Positions 22,671 through 33,630 of a DNA stretch of 64,000 nucleotides are shown piece by piece. A model generated the notes under the pieces. That model saw only the letters and a program-made list of their open reading frames with translations. It searched no databases and was not told where the DNA came from. How positions within the stretch are numbered: the stretch's first letter is position 1; each line of letters begins with the position of its first letter. The translations under genes and the position numbers were made by a program. The stretch comes from Pictodentalium vernedei (Eukaryota; Mollusca; Scaphopoda; Dentaliida; Dentaliidae). Where the stretch lies: the NCBI GenBank assembly GCA_031216915.1, contig CM062297.1, forward strand, positions 530,742,971-530,806,970, given 5' to 3'.

Positions 22671-23703
22671 AGAAACATTTTTTTTTTCCAAATTAAATGT
22701 TTATGGTTCAGCAGCAGATTCAGCAACTCTTATGTGTTTGAAGGTGACAATGAAACTGTATGGTATTCGAAAAAAAGACATTAAAGGTAAAATAATTGAG
22801 TCCACCTTAATAAACTCAAGGGGGATATATAATAGGATTCAAATGAGTTCCAAGGTCGGCTAGTCAGTACCCCAAAGTCGAGTCGACATCGACTAGTCGA
22901 GGCTTTAATGTCCCCGTAAATTTAAAGTTGATCATCAGATGTACAAAAAATCAAGAATATTTTTCTGGGCCGCAAGTCCACTCGACAATCGGCCTCTTGC
23001 ACATCAGAACTCACGAATTCCTGTGTGCATATAAACACAAAGGCAATCGTAACTCTTATGTGCTTCCATCCGAGGTATAGGTATTTAAACAATTGAAGAT
23101 CTTGTTGTTCGTCACAAATTTATCGAATAACATCATGTTACTGGGGTGAGTTATTTTCTGATTCTCACATGTAAGCGGTATTCAAAAGTTGACTCTATCC
23201 ACAGTAACCGTTTTTCTAAATTAAAAGCTATTTATGTTGTTTTTAATACAAATGCCCCCTGGAAATGAAACCAGTGGTGAACTGAAATTTTCGAAAAGTA
23301 AATCCCAACAACGGATTCTATATGGTTGTATTTCCAGTCAACTACCAGTTGGATATAGCTGGGACACTGCGAATATCAACTGTACTCTGGCAAGGCATAC
23401 AGGCTTAGTTAATTCTGCTTCAACATTGCTCGGACCACAATGAAATGATGTTGATATTTATCTTATACCTGGTTGCGAGAAAGGTAGTTCAGTGATCTGA
23501 ACGTAGTGGCTACCCCTCTACATTCAGATTCCTCCCATTCAAACCAGTGGTAAAATTCCCTATCAAGTTTTGATGGGAACCCAAAACTCAAAAATATATA
23601 TCAAGCTTTCGCCTTTATCACCGGCTGCATTCGATAGTACACTACTATATGCATTTCCTTACATTTGTGCAGAATAAACTGATCCAAACTATTTGTTATC
23701 CTT
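22671..23703. other. Interval without recognised gene
   Basis: Short open frames here show no motif I can name. A self-complementary cluster of GTCGAGTCGAC and GACTAGTCGA lies at about 22876-22902. Otherwise the sequence is low in recognisable repeats and could be unique DNA. Confidence 0.5.
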
Positions 23704-25505
23704 TATTTATTGACATTTCAAAATGTTTGAACAAACTTGAATCTCACCCCCCTAAGGATGCTGCATACCAAATATCAAAACATTCCGACTACTGGATCTG
23801 AGGAAGATTTTTAAAGAAAATTCCTCATTTTGAACTAAGTTATCATTCTGGCTCCCACAACGAGCCCAAATATGGACCTAGGGACATGGCTTGAACAAAC
23901 TTGAATCTCATTCCCCTAAGGATGCTGCATACCAAATATCAAAACATTCCGACTGCTGGATCTGAAGAAGATTTTTAAAGAAAAATTCCTCATTTTCAAC
24001 TAAGTTTATAATTCGGGCTACCACAGTGAGCCCAAATATGAACCCAAGGACTTGGCTTGAACAAACTTTAATCTCTCCCCCCCCCCCCTAAGCATGCTGT
24101 ATACCCAATATCAAAAGATTCTGCCTGTGGATCTTGAGAAGAAGATTTTTAAAGAAAATTCCTCACTTTGAACTAAGTTATAATTCGGGCTACCACAGTG
24201 AGCCCAAATATGAACCCAGGGACTTGGCTCGAACAAACTTGAATCCCCCCCCCCCCCCCACCCCTAAGCATGCTGCATACCCAATATCAAAAGATTCTGC
24301 CTGCTCGATCTTGAGAAAAAAAATTTTTTTGTCTTAAAATTGACCAAAACGCATAAAAAAAAAAACATTCCGGATTTTGGTCCAAAATTTTCCAAGTCCC
24401 ACCCGGACCCCAAATTTTCAGTGTATAAAAAAAATTGTTTTTTTGTCTTAAAATTGCCCGAAACGCATAAAAAAACAAAAAAAAAATTTCTAAGTCTGCA
24501 ACGGGACCCCAAATTTTCAGCCTAAATATGAACCCAGGGACTAGGCTTGAACAAACTTGAATCTCACCCACCTAAGGATGCTGCATACCAAATATCAAAA
24601 CATTCTTATTGCTAGATCTGAAGAAGATTTTTAAAAAATACTCCTCATACTGCACTAATTTAAACATTTGGGCTCCCATAGAGAGCCCAAATATGGACCC
24701 AGGCAATTGATTTCAATAAACATGTGAACCAATCTTCCAAAGATGTTATATGTGAAATTTGAAAGCTTTTGGAGCAGTGGTTTGGGAGAAAAGTAGTCTT
24801 ATATGTTTTTCCCATTACTCACAGTGTTAAAAAATGCTGACTCAGCACTTTTTCAAAGTCCCCAAAAAGTACCCCATGATAAAACCGATGGCAATTTTTT
24901 TTTACCATTCCATTCTGTTGGTCCTGAGGAAGCTTCACAACAAATAAGAATTTTCAGTGCAGTGTAGTTTTGGAGATATGGGCGTTTTAATTTTTTTCTA
25001 TTTTTAGCTCCTGCAGTTCCCATGGGGCGACGGGAAAAATTTTTTTTGCATAAATTAAGTACTTATGACCCAATAAGCCCTCATATCAAATTTGGTCCAA
25101 ATTTGCCTCTCGGTTTGGAAAATAGAAATTTTGGGCAGAGGCCAAAAATTTTGCCCCTCCCATAACGACGCTAAATATAACCCATCAAACTTCTCTTGAA
25201 CAAATCTGAGTCTACACCTCAAAAGGAAGCTGCACACCAAATATCAAGTCTCTGCTACTGTTGGTTCATGAGAAGAAGATTTTTTAAGATTTCAGCACAC
25301 TTTTTGGGTGTGGCCCTACCAATGGGCGAGGCAACTTGATTTGAACAAAATCAAATTGCGATGTCATAACAAACTATTATCTCAAATATCAATTAAATTG
25401 GTTCAGCGGTTTGGGAGGAGAAGACGCAAACACCATGTTCACGGACTCTGACGACGGAATGTGAGTGATCACTATGGCTCTCATGACTGAAAGTCAGGTG
25501 AGCTA
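23704..25505 (+). mobile_element. Family D element D2, 5' end lost
   Basis: About 160-bp monomers (CTTGAACAAACTTGAATCTC, GCATACCAAATATCAAAA) are followed by the 118-bp minisatellite (24310-24520) and the unique D segment with AAAAATGCTGACTCAGCAC. GACTCTGACGACGG precedes the 3' hairpin (about 25476-25504, AGTCAGGTGAGCT), then AAAAA. The order of parts matches D1. No 5' hairpin is seen, so the copy is truncated or begins inside the array. Confidence 0.65.
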
Positions 25506-25780
25506 AAAATCTGCAAAAAGCGACAATGGACAACTGATTGTCGTGTGATTTCAAATAAATGGTCGCTTATTTGACGAATGAAAATGCCCATTTATCACAC
25601 TCAAGCACATTCAATTCTTGAAAATAATCGTTTTTATGTAAACCTCGGATCACTCAGTTCACCCTTTTCTCATTTTGGCCAATTTTTAGAGGGCGACTTG
25701 TAATCATCACCCCGACTATTTTTCTAGGCGACTTTGGGCTTAGAAGGGCGACATAATCGCTCTAGTCGCCCTCGCGGCTG
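25506..25780. other. Short interval with inverted GCGAC motifs
   Basis: Several GCGAC / GTCGC words and the phrase CTCTAGTCGCCCTCGCGGC suggest remnants of another element, but I cannot define its ends. Confidence 0.3.
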
Positions 25781-25868
25781 GTCCCTGGATCTGAAGAAGA
25801 AGATTTTAAAAGAAATTCTCTCATATTGCACCAAGTTAAAATTCAGGCTCCCATTGGTAGCCCAAATT

Positions 25869-26014
25869 TATTTATTAGTATTATTTATTGGTGTTTAAGG
25901 TCACATATTTATGCACAATGGCTAATCATGACCGTGACAGTTTTACGGGTGGAGGAAGCCGGAGTACCCGGAGAGAACCACCAAGCAACAGCGAGCAACT
26001 GTCAGCTCCCCAAA
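25869..26014 (-). mobile_element. 5'-truncated SINE with 13-bp target duplication
   Basis: GGTAGCCCAAATT occurs at 25856-25868 and 26015-26027, an exact duplication. Between them lies only the 3' third of the tRNA-derived SINE in reverse orientation, from the AT-rich tail to AGCTGACAGTT. The truncation at the 5' side fits incomplete reverse transcription. Confidence 0.85.
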
Positions 26015-26129
26015 GGTAGCCCAAATTAATAACCAGGGGTTTGATTTGATCAAATTGGAATCTGACCCTCCAAGAGATGATGTATACCAACTATGAAAGG
26101 ATTCTGACTGGTGGATCTGAAGAAGATTT

Positions 26130-26372
26130 TTAACCTTTTACCTAACATGAAAAGCAGACGACGCTTGCAAACAAAATTCTTGAATAACTAATTTTTTAAA
26201 TTTTTTGTCTCAAAAACATAGGTTATGACCCCTCATTGGAACGAGCTCGTTCCACAGAGGGATCATAACCTACGTTTTTGAGACAAAAAATTTTAAAAAT
26301 AATGAAAATTAATTGGCGATTTTTGTGAATAGCGATGGCCGGTTTTGGCCGTTATGTCAGGTAAAGGGTTAC
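26130..26372. mobile_element. TTAA-type (piggyBac-like) palindromic MITE
   Basis: The ends read TTAACCTTTTACCTAACAT and, inverted, GTCAGGTAAAGGGTTAC; the right TTAA has mutated to TTAC. The centre is a near-palindrome around GGAACGAGCTCGTTCC. Ends starting CCCTTT next to TTAA are known from piggyBac-like elements. It has no coding capacity. Confidence 0.75.
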
Positions 26373-27027
26373 AGAGAAATATCATCATATTGCACCAAGT
26401 TAAAATTTGGCCTCCCATAGGGAGCCCAAATATCAACCCAGGGATCCGATTTCACTAAACTTCAATCTGATCCCTCTAGATATGTTGTATTCCCAGTATC
26501 AGACGATTCTAACTAATGGATCAGGAGAAGATTTTTAAAGAAGTTTCCTCATATTGCACTAAGTTAATATGCGGACTCCCATAGGAAGCCCAAATATCAA
26601 CCCAGGGACTAGGTTTGAATAAACTTGAATCTGACACTCCTAGAGATGTTGTATACCAAATATGAACGCATTCTGACTACAGGGTCTAAAGAAGAAGATT
26701 TTTTTTAAAATTCCTCATATTGCACTAAGTTGATATTTGGGCTCCCACAGGGAGCCCAAATATTTACCCAGGTAACCGACTTGAACAACCTGAAACTGAC
26801 CCACCTCGAGATGTTGTATACCAAATATGAAAGGATTCTGACTGGTGGATCTGAAGTAGAAGATTTTTAAAGAAATTTCCCCAAATGGCACAAAGTTAAA
26901 CTTTGGGCTCCAATAGAGAGCCCAAATACTAACTAAGGGACCCGATTTGAACAAACTTGAATCTGACCCCCAAGGGATGTTGTATAAAGCATTCTGACTA
27001 GTGGATCTGAAGAAGATGATTTTTAAA

Positions 27028-27398
27028 TATTTATTATTTATTTATTGATGTTTAAGGTCACATATTTATGCACAATGGCTAATCATGGCCGTGACAGTTT
27101 TACGGGTGGAGGAAGCCGGAGTACCCGGAGAGAACCACCGTGCAACGACGAGCAGCTGCCAGCTCCCCAACATCGTAACTCCGCACTGCAGCACAGGCAG
27201 GGTTAGACTGGTTGAAGACATGCGTACCATCGACGTGCAGTACGCCTTAGTACACGGCGTCATCGTGCCCCCACGCAGGCAATGGAGATGAAGTGTCTTG
27301 CCCAAGGACACAACGCGGTTGCCGCAGGTGGGAATCGAACTGAGGACCTCTCGGCTTGCAGCCTGCACCTCTACCTACTGAGCCACCGTGCTCCCAAT
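27028..27398 (-). mobile_element. Full-length tRNA-derived SINE with 13-bp target duplication
   Basis: GATGATTTTTAAA at 27015-27027 and 27399-27411 is an exact duplication. On the minus strand the element starts GGGAGCACGGTGGCTCAG. It carries an A-box-like TGGCTCAGTAGG (27385-27374) and a B-box-like AGTTCGATTCC (27341-27331), then the core CCTTGGGCAAGACACTT. It ends GCACAATGGC-complement, ATATGTGACC and a short AT-rich tail. RNA polymerase III would use the two boxes. The target is a B4 monomer. Confidence 0.9.
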
Positions 27399-28028
27399 GA
27401 TGATTTTTAAAGAAATTTCCTCATATTTCACTAAGTTAAAATTCGGGCTCCTACAGGGAGCCCAATTATTAAACCAGGGACTCAAATTGAACAAACTTGA
27501 ATCTGACCCCCCACTAGAGATGTTATATACCAAATATCAAAAGATTCTAATTGATGGTTCTGGAGAAGAAGATTTTTTTAATTTTGGAAAACAATTTATG
27601 GGTGCTATCAGAGTAATGCCCCTTGTGGTACCCCCTGTGGGCATGGCAATTTTATTTGAACAAACTTGAATTGATATATGATAAGGAACATGCATGTCAA
27701 ATTTGGTTCAATTTGGCCCTGCAGGGCTCGATTTAACTGGATTAGCATAGCACTTTGCTCTCCAATTTCTGAATTTTGCTATTCAAGATTTATTAGTTTC
27801 AAGTGCTTTTGGATCAACTGCTAATCAATTTTCCAGGGTGAATAGTAAATTGCTATTCAAAATTTTCAGATTAAATCAAGCGCTGCCCTGTGGTTTATAA
27901 GGAGAAGTCGATAATGTAAAGTTCAGGCCGGACGGATGACAGACAAAAAGTGATAATTTAAGCTCCCCATGACTTTCAGTCTGGTGAGCTAAAAACTCAA
28001 GACTTCTTGGAAATATATTATACAATTA

Positions 28029-28156
28029 TGGACTTTTGTGGTGGTGAATATGATGTGATATGAACCTAAAAAACTTATATTGACCAAGGCATTAGCCGAG
28101 GTCAATATAAGTTTTTTAAGTTCATATCACATCATATTTACCACCACAAAAGTCCA
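28029..28156. repeat. 57-bp-arm palindrome with 14-bp loop
   Basis: Arms 28029-28085 and 28100-28156 match at 55 of 57 positions and start TGGACTTTTGTGGTGG. No clear flanking duplication is seen. It could be a foldback MITE. Confidence 0.75.
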
Positions 28157-28489
28157 AAACTGTCTTAGTGTATACACCATCCTCAAAAAAAAACAATCTT
28201 CTATTTGTCAATTAAAAGTTCAATTATATCAACCAGAAATACTTTTATTTAACAATAAAATAGTTATGATCTGCAGAATAACACAAAAATAAACAATGTT
28301 ACAGAGATTACATTGATTGAAATAAAACTAGGGAGGGGATTTCCAATAGCTATATTTGGAAAGTTGATATTCACTGGAAAACCGGTGTACATGGATTTTT
28401 GAGTACCAGTCACGTATATAAGATCTAGCCAATAGAAATGTGGTTATTCATATTATAAAGTATGTAATAATAGTGAATATTGAGGATAT

Positions 28490-28622
28490 CTAGTCTTTTT
28501 GAGTGGATATCAAAAATTATCTCATGAGTGACCCAGACAAATGTTTATTTTTCACAAGCGAAAATAACCATTTGTCTCAGTCACAAGTGAGATAATTTTT
28601 GGTATCCACTCAAAAACACTAG
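28490..28622. repeat. Imperfect hairpin, then a direct duplication of its right side
   Basis: CTAGTCTTTTTGAGTGGATA and its inverted partner TATCCACTCAAAAACACTAG bound a hairpin of about 133 bp. The right boundary phrase recurs at about 28848-28873 with matching downstream sequence (TAGATTTTCTTTT, ATTATACATTTTT), so about 225 bp is directly repeated. Confidence 0.6.
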
Positions 28623-29107
28623 ATTTTCTTTTTATTATACATTTTTTATAAGAATCTGATCATTCCTATTGATAATTCCACTCATTTCAACCTTGAATTG
28701 ATGCATGAAAGTAAATAGCACATTGATACACAGAAGTGATTTGATCGATACTCGGAACAGGTAGGGTCTTGCGATCTGATTCAGCTGGCGGATTTCATGC
28801 ATCAATTCAAGGTGAATATGTGTTGAATTATTGCTGGAAATGATTGGTATCCACTCAAAAACACTAGATTTTCTTTTCATTATACATTTTTAGAACAAAT
28901 GGATCATTTCTAGTGATAAATTGACTCGTATTCACCTTGAAGTGATGCTTTGAAAGCCGCAATTTTGATTGATACGGTGAAAGTGAACATTTCTATATCT
29001 TCACATTGGGGAGACAATTTCTATCTTTCCACAATTTTTTCGATAATCTATCGTCTAGCATATAATAAAAATAAAATATACATGGAGTAGTTGTAATGCA
29101 ACTTCTT

Positions 29108-29604
29108 TGACCCTTAACTGGTAGAGTGTTTAAACAAATTTTGACACCCAAATTTGTTCCAATGTCTTTGCTTTGTTACAATTTATGAGAGAGTGCCCTT
29201 AGGCACTCTCACATAAATTGTAACAAGGCAAATCTATACAAACTAAATAATTTCACTTCAAAGATAATATGAAGCATACCCACTGAATATCAAGCCTATA
29301 CGTTATGGTACTTGCACTTCAGGGTAAAGCCCAAATATGGGCTTCCAGCACTCTACCAGTTAAGGGCCTGGAGATTATTTATACATTACATTTTTGCTTT
29401 ACTTTGACCATCCACATTCTATGACTTTGTAGTAGTTTGTTGCCAAGTCTTGGCTGCCTATGTAGGCAGCCAAGACTTGCCTAAAAACAACTGCCATGGA
29501 ACTTTGAATGTAACTTGCAAGCTTACCCCAAAACTGCATGTTGGGGCACCTATTTTGTTGTAGAAAAATGTGATTAAAGTCGGAATTAGGCCCTTAAGAG
29601 TTAA
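29108..29604. mobile_element. TTAA-type MITE (GGGCCT ends) split by another MITE
   Basis: The right end reads AGGCCCTTAAGAGTTAA (to 29604). The left end resumes at 29360 as TTAAGGGCCTGG, while GACCC at 29110 is its severed outer tip. A relative at 40106-40351 is uninterrupted. The centre has a perfect 17-bp-arm palindrome built on CAAGTCTTGGCTGCC. Confidence 0.7.
29114..29363. mobile_element. TTAA-type MITE (CTGGTAGAGTG ends) nested in the previous one
   Basis: TTAACTGGTAGAGTG at 29114 and CACTCTACCAGTTAA ending at 29363 are inverted repeats with TTAA on both sides. The centre is a palindrome AGAGTGCC / GGCACTCT. The length is 250 bp. A relative is at 43815-44064. Confidence 0.8.
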
Positions 29605-30887
29605 TACATACATTACCGGTACTCCAAATAGGTCATGTTGGGTGCCCAGCAGCCCAATTCAGGTACTACAGACCTCCATTTGTATGACCGGCAGAGTGTG
29701 TGACACAAGTCCAAGTATCAATTTAGAAAGTACATGATTACTAGCAAGAGATAATTTACATTTTTGAGTCCAATCCTGACGAAAAATGTCCTCACTTACA
29801 AAATCATTGGAGTGGGTGGGAGGGGGGGGGGAGGTCACACCCTCAAAACATACCTTAGCCATGCCCTTACCAGGTACTTATCAACTTTCTTTAGTAATGA
29901 GGACAGTTGTTAATTGTTAACAAGATATTTACTGTCAGAAGAGGAAAGTAATTCCAAAGACAAGGCCTCTACAATACTTCACAGTTGAAGGATGGAAAGA
30001 TCACACAAATTTCAAAAGTGTCAAAGAAAACCTCAATAATGACCTTCGGTCTGGCACTCAAGTGACTGCTTAAAATGAACTGTTCATTAAGGAAATTGAG
30101 AAAGTAGTGCTTTCTGACAGATAAATTTGTTTCAGAACTTGAAAAGCGAGACTAGTTTGTCAAGAGTCCATCAAATTTTCCCTGATGACCATGTAAATAT
30201 GACTTGCAAATATCCATCAAGAAGAATGCCAGGAAAAGATCATCTCTGGTTTGCCCCATGATGATACTTCACATACAAGTACATGTCACAAGTCACAAAG
30301 GAATATTTTTTTCAGTTTAAGAATGTGGCTTTGAAGAGCTACAGTATACTGTGATCACAAAAGTGGACAAAGAATTTCGATTGGACTGCGACTGGATCAT
30401 GACTGGGTTGCAACCCAGTTAAAATTATCTTATTAAGCTAGAGTTGTCCCCCTGGTGCATTACCAGGTGCAGCCATTTTGTTTACAGCAAAATCCTTCAC
30501 CGATATTAGTCAAAAGCAATCAATGAGTAAAACTGATGTTACCAGGCAAAAGGGAGTAGTTTTTGTACGATAGAGAATTAATGATGGCAATAAGTAAGGA
30601 TTAGGTGGATGAAGAGAAGAAAGAAGAGAGTTGTACAGAAAATTCATCACAAATTAAAACTCACAGTCGTAAGCGGAGATTTGTTGAAGTGAGAGAAGAG
30701 ATAGTTTAGCTATCTGAATGCCACGGCTTCCCCATTCAGATAGTAGAACGAGAAGAGGAAACTTTGGACTTTGTGAAAAGTGCAAGAAACAATAACAGTG
30801 TAATTGGGAAGCTGCGACATTCGGATAGCTGAACTAGGAGAAGAGAAAACTTCGGACTAGGTGAAAAGAATGAGAAGCAATAAGTGT
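29605..30887. other. Interval without recognised gene
   Basis: Open frames are short and motif-free. A stretch near 30345-30440 (TATACTGTGATCACAAAAG, then CAACCCAGT) resembles 44104-44180, so at least part is another dispersed repeat. A G-run is at 29821-29832. Confidence 0.5.
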
Positions 30888-31015
30888 AAACTAGAGGCTC
30901 TACAGAGCCTGTAATCGCTCACCTGGAACTACATATAACTAGAGTGATGTCACGCATGCAGCCCGACTGTCCCAGCAATAGAAATGCTGTCGGAGCCATT
31001 TTTTGTTAACCGTTT

Positions 31016-31249
31016 ACCTAACGAATCTGCCATATCTACACTCGTGATATTCAAAATTTGCTATTCAAATTTTATTTTTTCAATTCTCTACTTCAAAACA
31101 TACCTCATGACCTATTAATGGAACAAACTTGATGAGCTTGTTCCAATAAGGACTAATAAGCCATGGTTAGAAGAAAAAATGAAAAAATCTGATGTTTCAG
31201 AAAAATAATTTGCACTGTTGGCTTCAACTTGTGTTAGGTAAAGGATTAA
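31016..31249. mobile_element. TTAA-type MITE inside E
   Basis: TTAACCGTTTACCTAAC at 31016 and GTTAGGTAAAGGATTAA ending at 31249 are inverted with TTAA on both sides. It has the same family ends as 26130 and 43034 but a diverged centre. Confidence 0.75.
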
Positions 31250-31360
31250 AGATGCAGTACATAAAGCAATGTTGGGCTCTAGGAGTCAATTTTCTTTTTT
31301 GCATGTAATAACTCCCAATCCTTCAAAATGCATTTTGGGAATAATTGCCTAAGTGACATG

Positions 31361-31437
31361 TTTGTGTGTGTGTGTGTGCGTGTGTGCGTGCATGTGTGTG
31401 TGTGTGGGGAGGGGGGGGTGGGGGGGGGGGAGGGGGG
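31361..31437 (+). repeat. GT-rich microsatellite and G-rich tract
   Basis: TGTGTG-type repeats (about 31361-31405) run into a stretch of G-runs. Multiple G-tracts could form G-quadruplexes. Confidence 0.8.
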
Positions 31438-31649
31438 GAGTTGTGGAACCTATATTCAAACCTGGCCTGTATTACTGGCTGGAAAATACACATATCAACT
31501 ACTTTGGTTGAAATCAAATAAACCAAACTGGAGTTATCAGTCGGAAACCAATTGTTTACAGACAGATCGATGGACCGACAGATGGATGGACGAAAGTCAT
31601 GACTATAGCCCTGACTATAAACAGTCAGGCTAAAAATGCATTTTGTACC

Positions 31650-32600
31650 AAAGAAAAAATATTGCATGAATGGCCCTGGGTGAGGAGGAGGGGGGGTGGG
31701 GTTGGAGAGTGGGGTGTGTTATGGGAGTCCATTTTTTTTCCACACGTGGTCAGTCTATATACTTCAGAATGCATTTTGAGCAGAGAAAAAAAAATACCTA
31801 ACTGGCACCATGGGGGTGGGGGTGGGTGGTGGTGTTTGTCTGGGTTTTTAACCACAAACTTTAACCAAAACTGTAAAAAAGCATTTATGACGAAAGAAAA
31901 AAAAAGTGCCCAATTGGCCCCCGTTTAAAAAAAGGTTCCGCATGTAGTGACTGTAAAGAGTTCAAAATGCATACTGGAGGAAAAAAAAAATGCCTAATTG
32001 GGGAGTGGGTGGGAGGGTGGGGGGGGGGGGGGGGGGTGGAGGGTGATGGTGTTTGTCTGGATTTTTAGCCACAAACTTTAACCAAAACTGTAAAAAAGCA
32101 TTTTTGACGGAAAAAAAAGTGCCTAATGGGCCCCAGGGAGGGGGGAGGGAGGGGGGTACAAAAGTTTAAAAAAAAGGTTCTGCATGTAGTGACTGTAAAT
32201 AGTTCAAAATGCATATTGGAGAAAAGAAGAAGAAAAAAAAAGCCTAATTGGGGAGGGGGGGGGGGGGGGGGGAGGGGGTTGGTGGTGGTGGTGTTTGTCT
32301 GGGTTTTTAATCACAAACTTTCACCAAACTGTAGAAAAGCATTTTTGACGAAAGAAAAAAAAAGTGCCTAATTGGCCCCCGGGGGGGAGAGTGGGGTACA
32401 AAAGTTTAAAAAAAGGTTCTGCATGTAGTGACTGTAAATAGTTCAAAATGCATATTGGAGAAAAGAAGGGGAAAAAAAGCCTAATTAGGGGGTGGGGGCT
32501 GGTGTTTGTCTGGGTTTTTAACCACAAACTTTAACCAAAACTGTAAAACAGCATTTTTGATGAAAAAAAAAAAAAGTGCCTAATTGCCACCCCCCCCCCC
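31650..32600. repeat. Tandem repeat of about 215-240 bp with variable G-rich block
   Basis: GTTTGTCTGG recurs at about 31835, 32051, 32293 and 32504. Each is followed by AACCACAAACTTTAACC, an AAAAAAGTGCCTAATTG phrase and a G-run of varying length. This is the core of element E. Confidence 0.7.
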
Positions 32601-33630
32601 CCCCTGTGAAAAGGGTTAAATTAATGCCAATATTATTTGAAATCACTGTGTACAGCTTAAGTAGACCTTGCCCAAAATGAAAAAAAGAAATGACATTGTA
32701 ACAGAGTGTTTGGAGAATGAAAGGTAGAACCTAGAAAAGCAGAACTTTAATCCAAAACTTTAAGCTGGGAATACTAAGTAAAATTGATTGGCAAAATAGG
32801 GTTAAATATTTCCTAAAACCGATAAAAGAAATCACTGATGTAAATGGAATCATTAAGTTGTAATGACCCTGCAAGAATTAGAGTAACAAAGTTTGTGGCA
32901 AAGTCTAATTTCAAATACAAAGAAAGTAAGTCTGAAAACATGTTTAAAAGGGGTTAAAATCATGCCTTTTTTAATGAAAATCACTGTAGAAATGTTCAGT
33001 AGATAGTAGACATTGTCCCAAATAAGAAACAGTGACATTCCACTAAACTGTTTGAAGAATTAAAGGTATAATTTTAAAACACCCCCCACCTCCCCAAAAA
33101 CATTGTTTGAAGAACTAAAGGTATAATTTTAAAACACCCCCACCCCCCAAAAAAAACTTTAACCTGGAAGTTGTAAGTTAAATTGCCATACAAACAAGGG
33201 TTAAATATTTCCCAAAATAACATGAAACATAAAAAAATAAAAACAAAATGAGAACGATACAAACAATAGTAATATCAATTTAAAAGAAAAAAAAAACAAA
33301 AAAACTTTAACCACATAAACTTTAACCAGAACTCCAAATGTTAACAGACAGACAGAAGAAAGTCATGACTAAACAGGAAAAAAAACCCCACTTGAACCTT
33401 CAGTAAAAAACTTTAACCACAAACTTTAACCAAAACTCTAAATGTTAACAGACGGACGGACGGATGGACGTACAGATGGACAGACGGATGGACCGACAGA
33501 TGGACGGATGGATGGACGGATGGACAAAAGTTATGACTATAGCCCTCACTGTAAACAGTCGGGCTAAAAATGTGATTTCCCATAGGCTTTCCATGGTAAC
33601 TATATGCTGCAACTGTGGCCATGTTTGCAA

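Larger units (their letters stand above)
25781..27990 (+). mobile_element. B/D-type element (B4), 5' end lost, riddled with insertions
   Basis: Monomers of about 167 bp (GATCTGAAGAAGA, GGGAGCCCAAATAT) are interrupted by two SINEs (25869 and 27028) and a TTAA-type MITE (26130). The 3' hairpin AGCTCCCCATGACT / AGTCTGGTGAGCT is at 27961-27990, followed by AAAAA. GGACGGATGACAGAC precedes it. Confidence 0.65.
30939..33566 (+). mobile_element. Family E element nested in F1
   Basis: The 5' end ACTAGAG has the small hairpin GTGATGTCAC (30944-30953) and AGCCCGACTGT (30960-30970). Its exact reverse complement ACAGTCGGGCT is at 33555-33565, closing the 3' hairpin 33541-33565. A long GGAC/GGATGG block lies at 33450-33530. 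The flanks ACATATA and AAATGTGATTTCC rejoin to the F2 sequence at 13224-13243. A second, similar 3' hairpin (AGCCCTGACT / AGTCAGGCT, 31607-31631) lies inside, so E may itself be composite. Confidence 0.8.
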
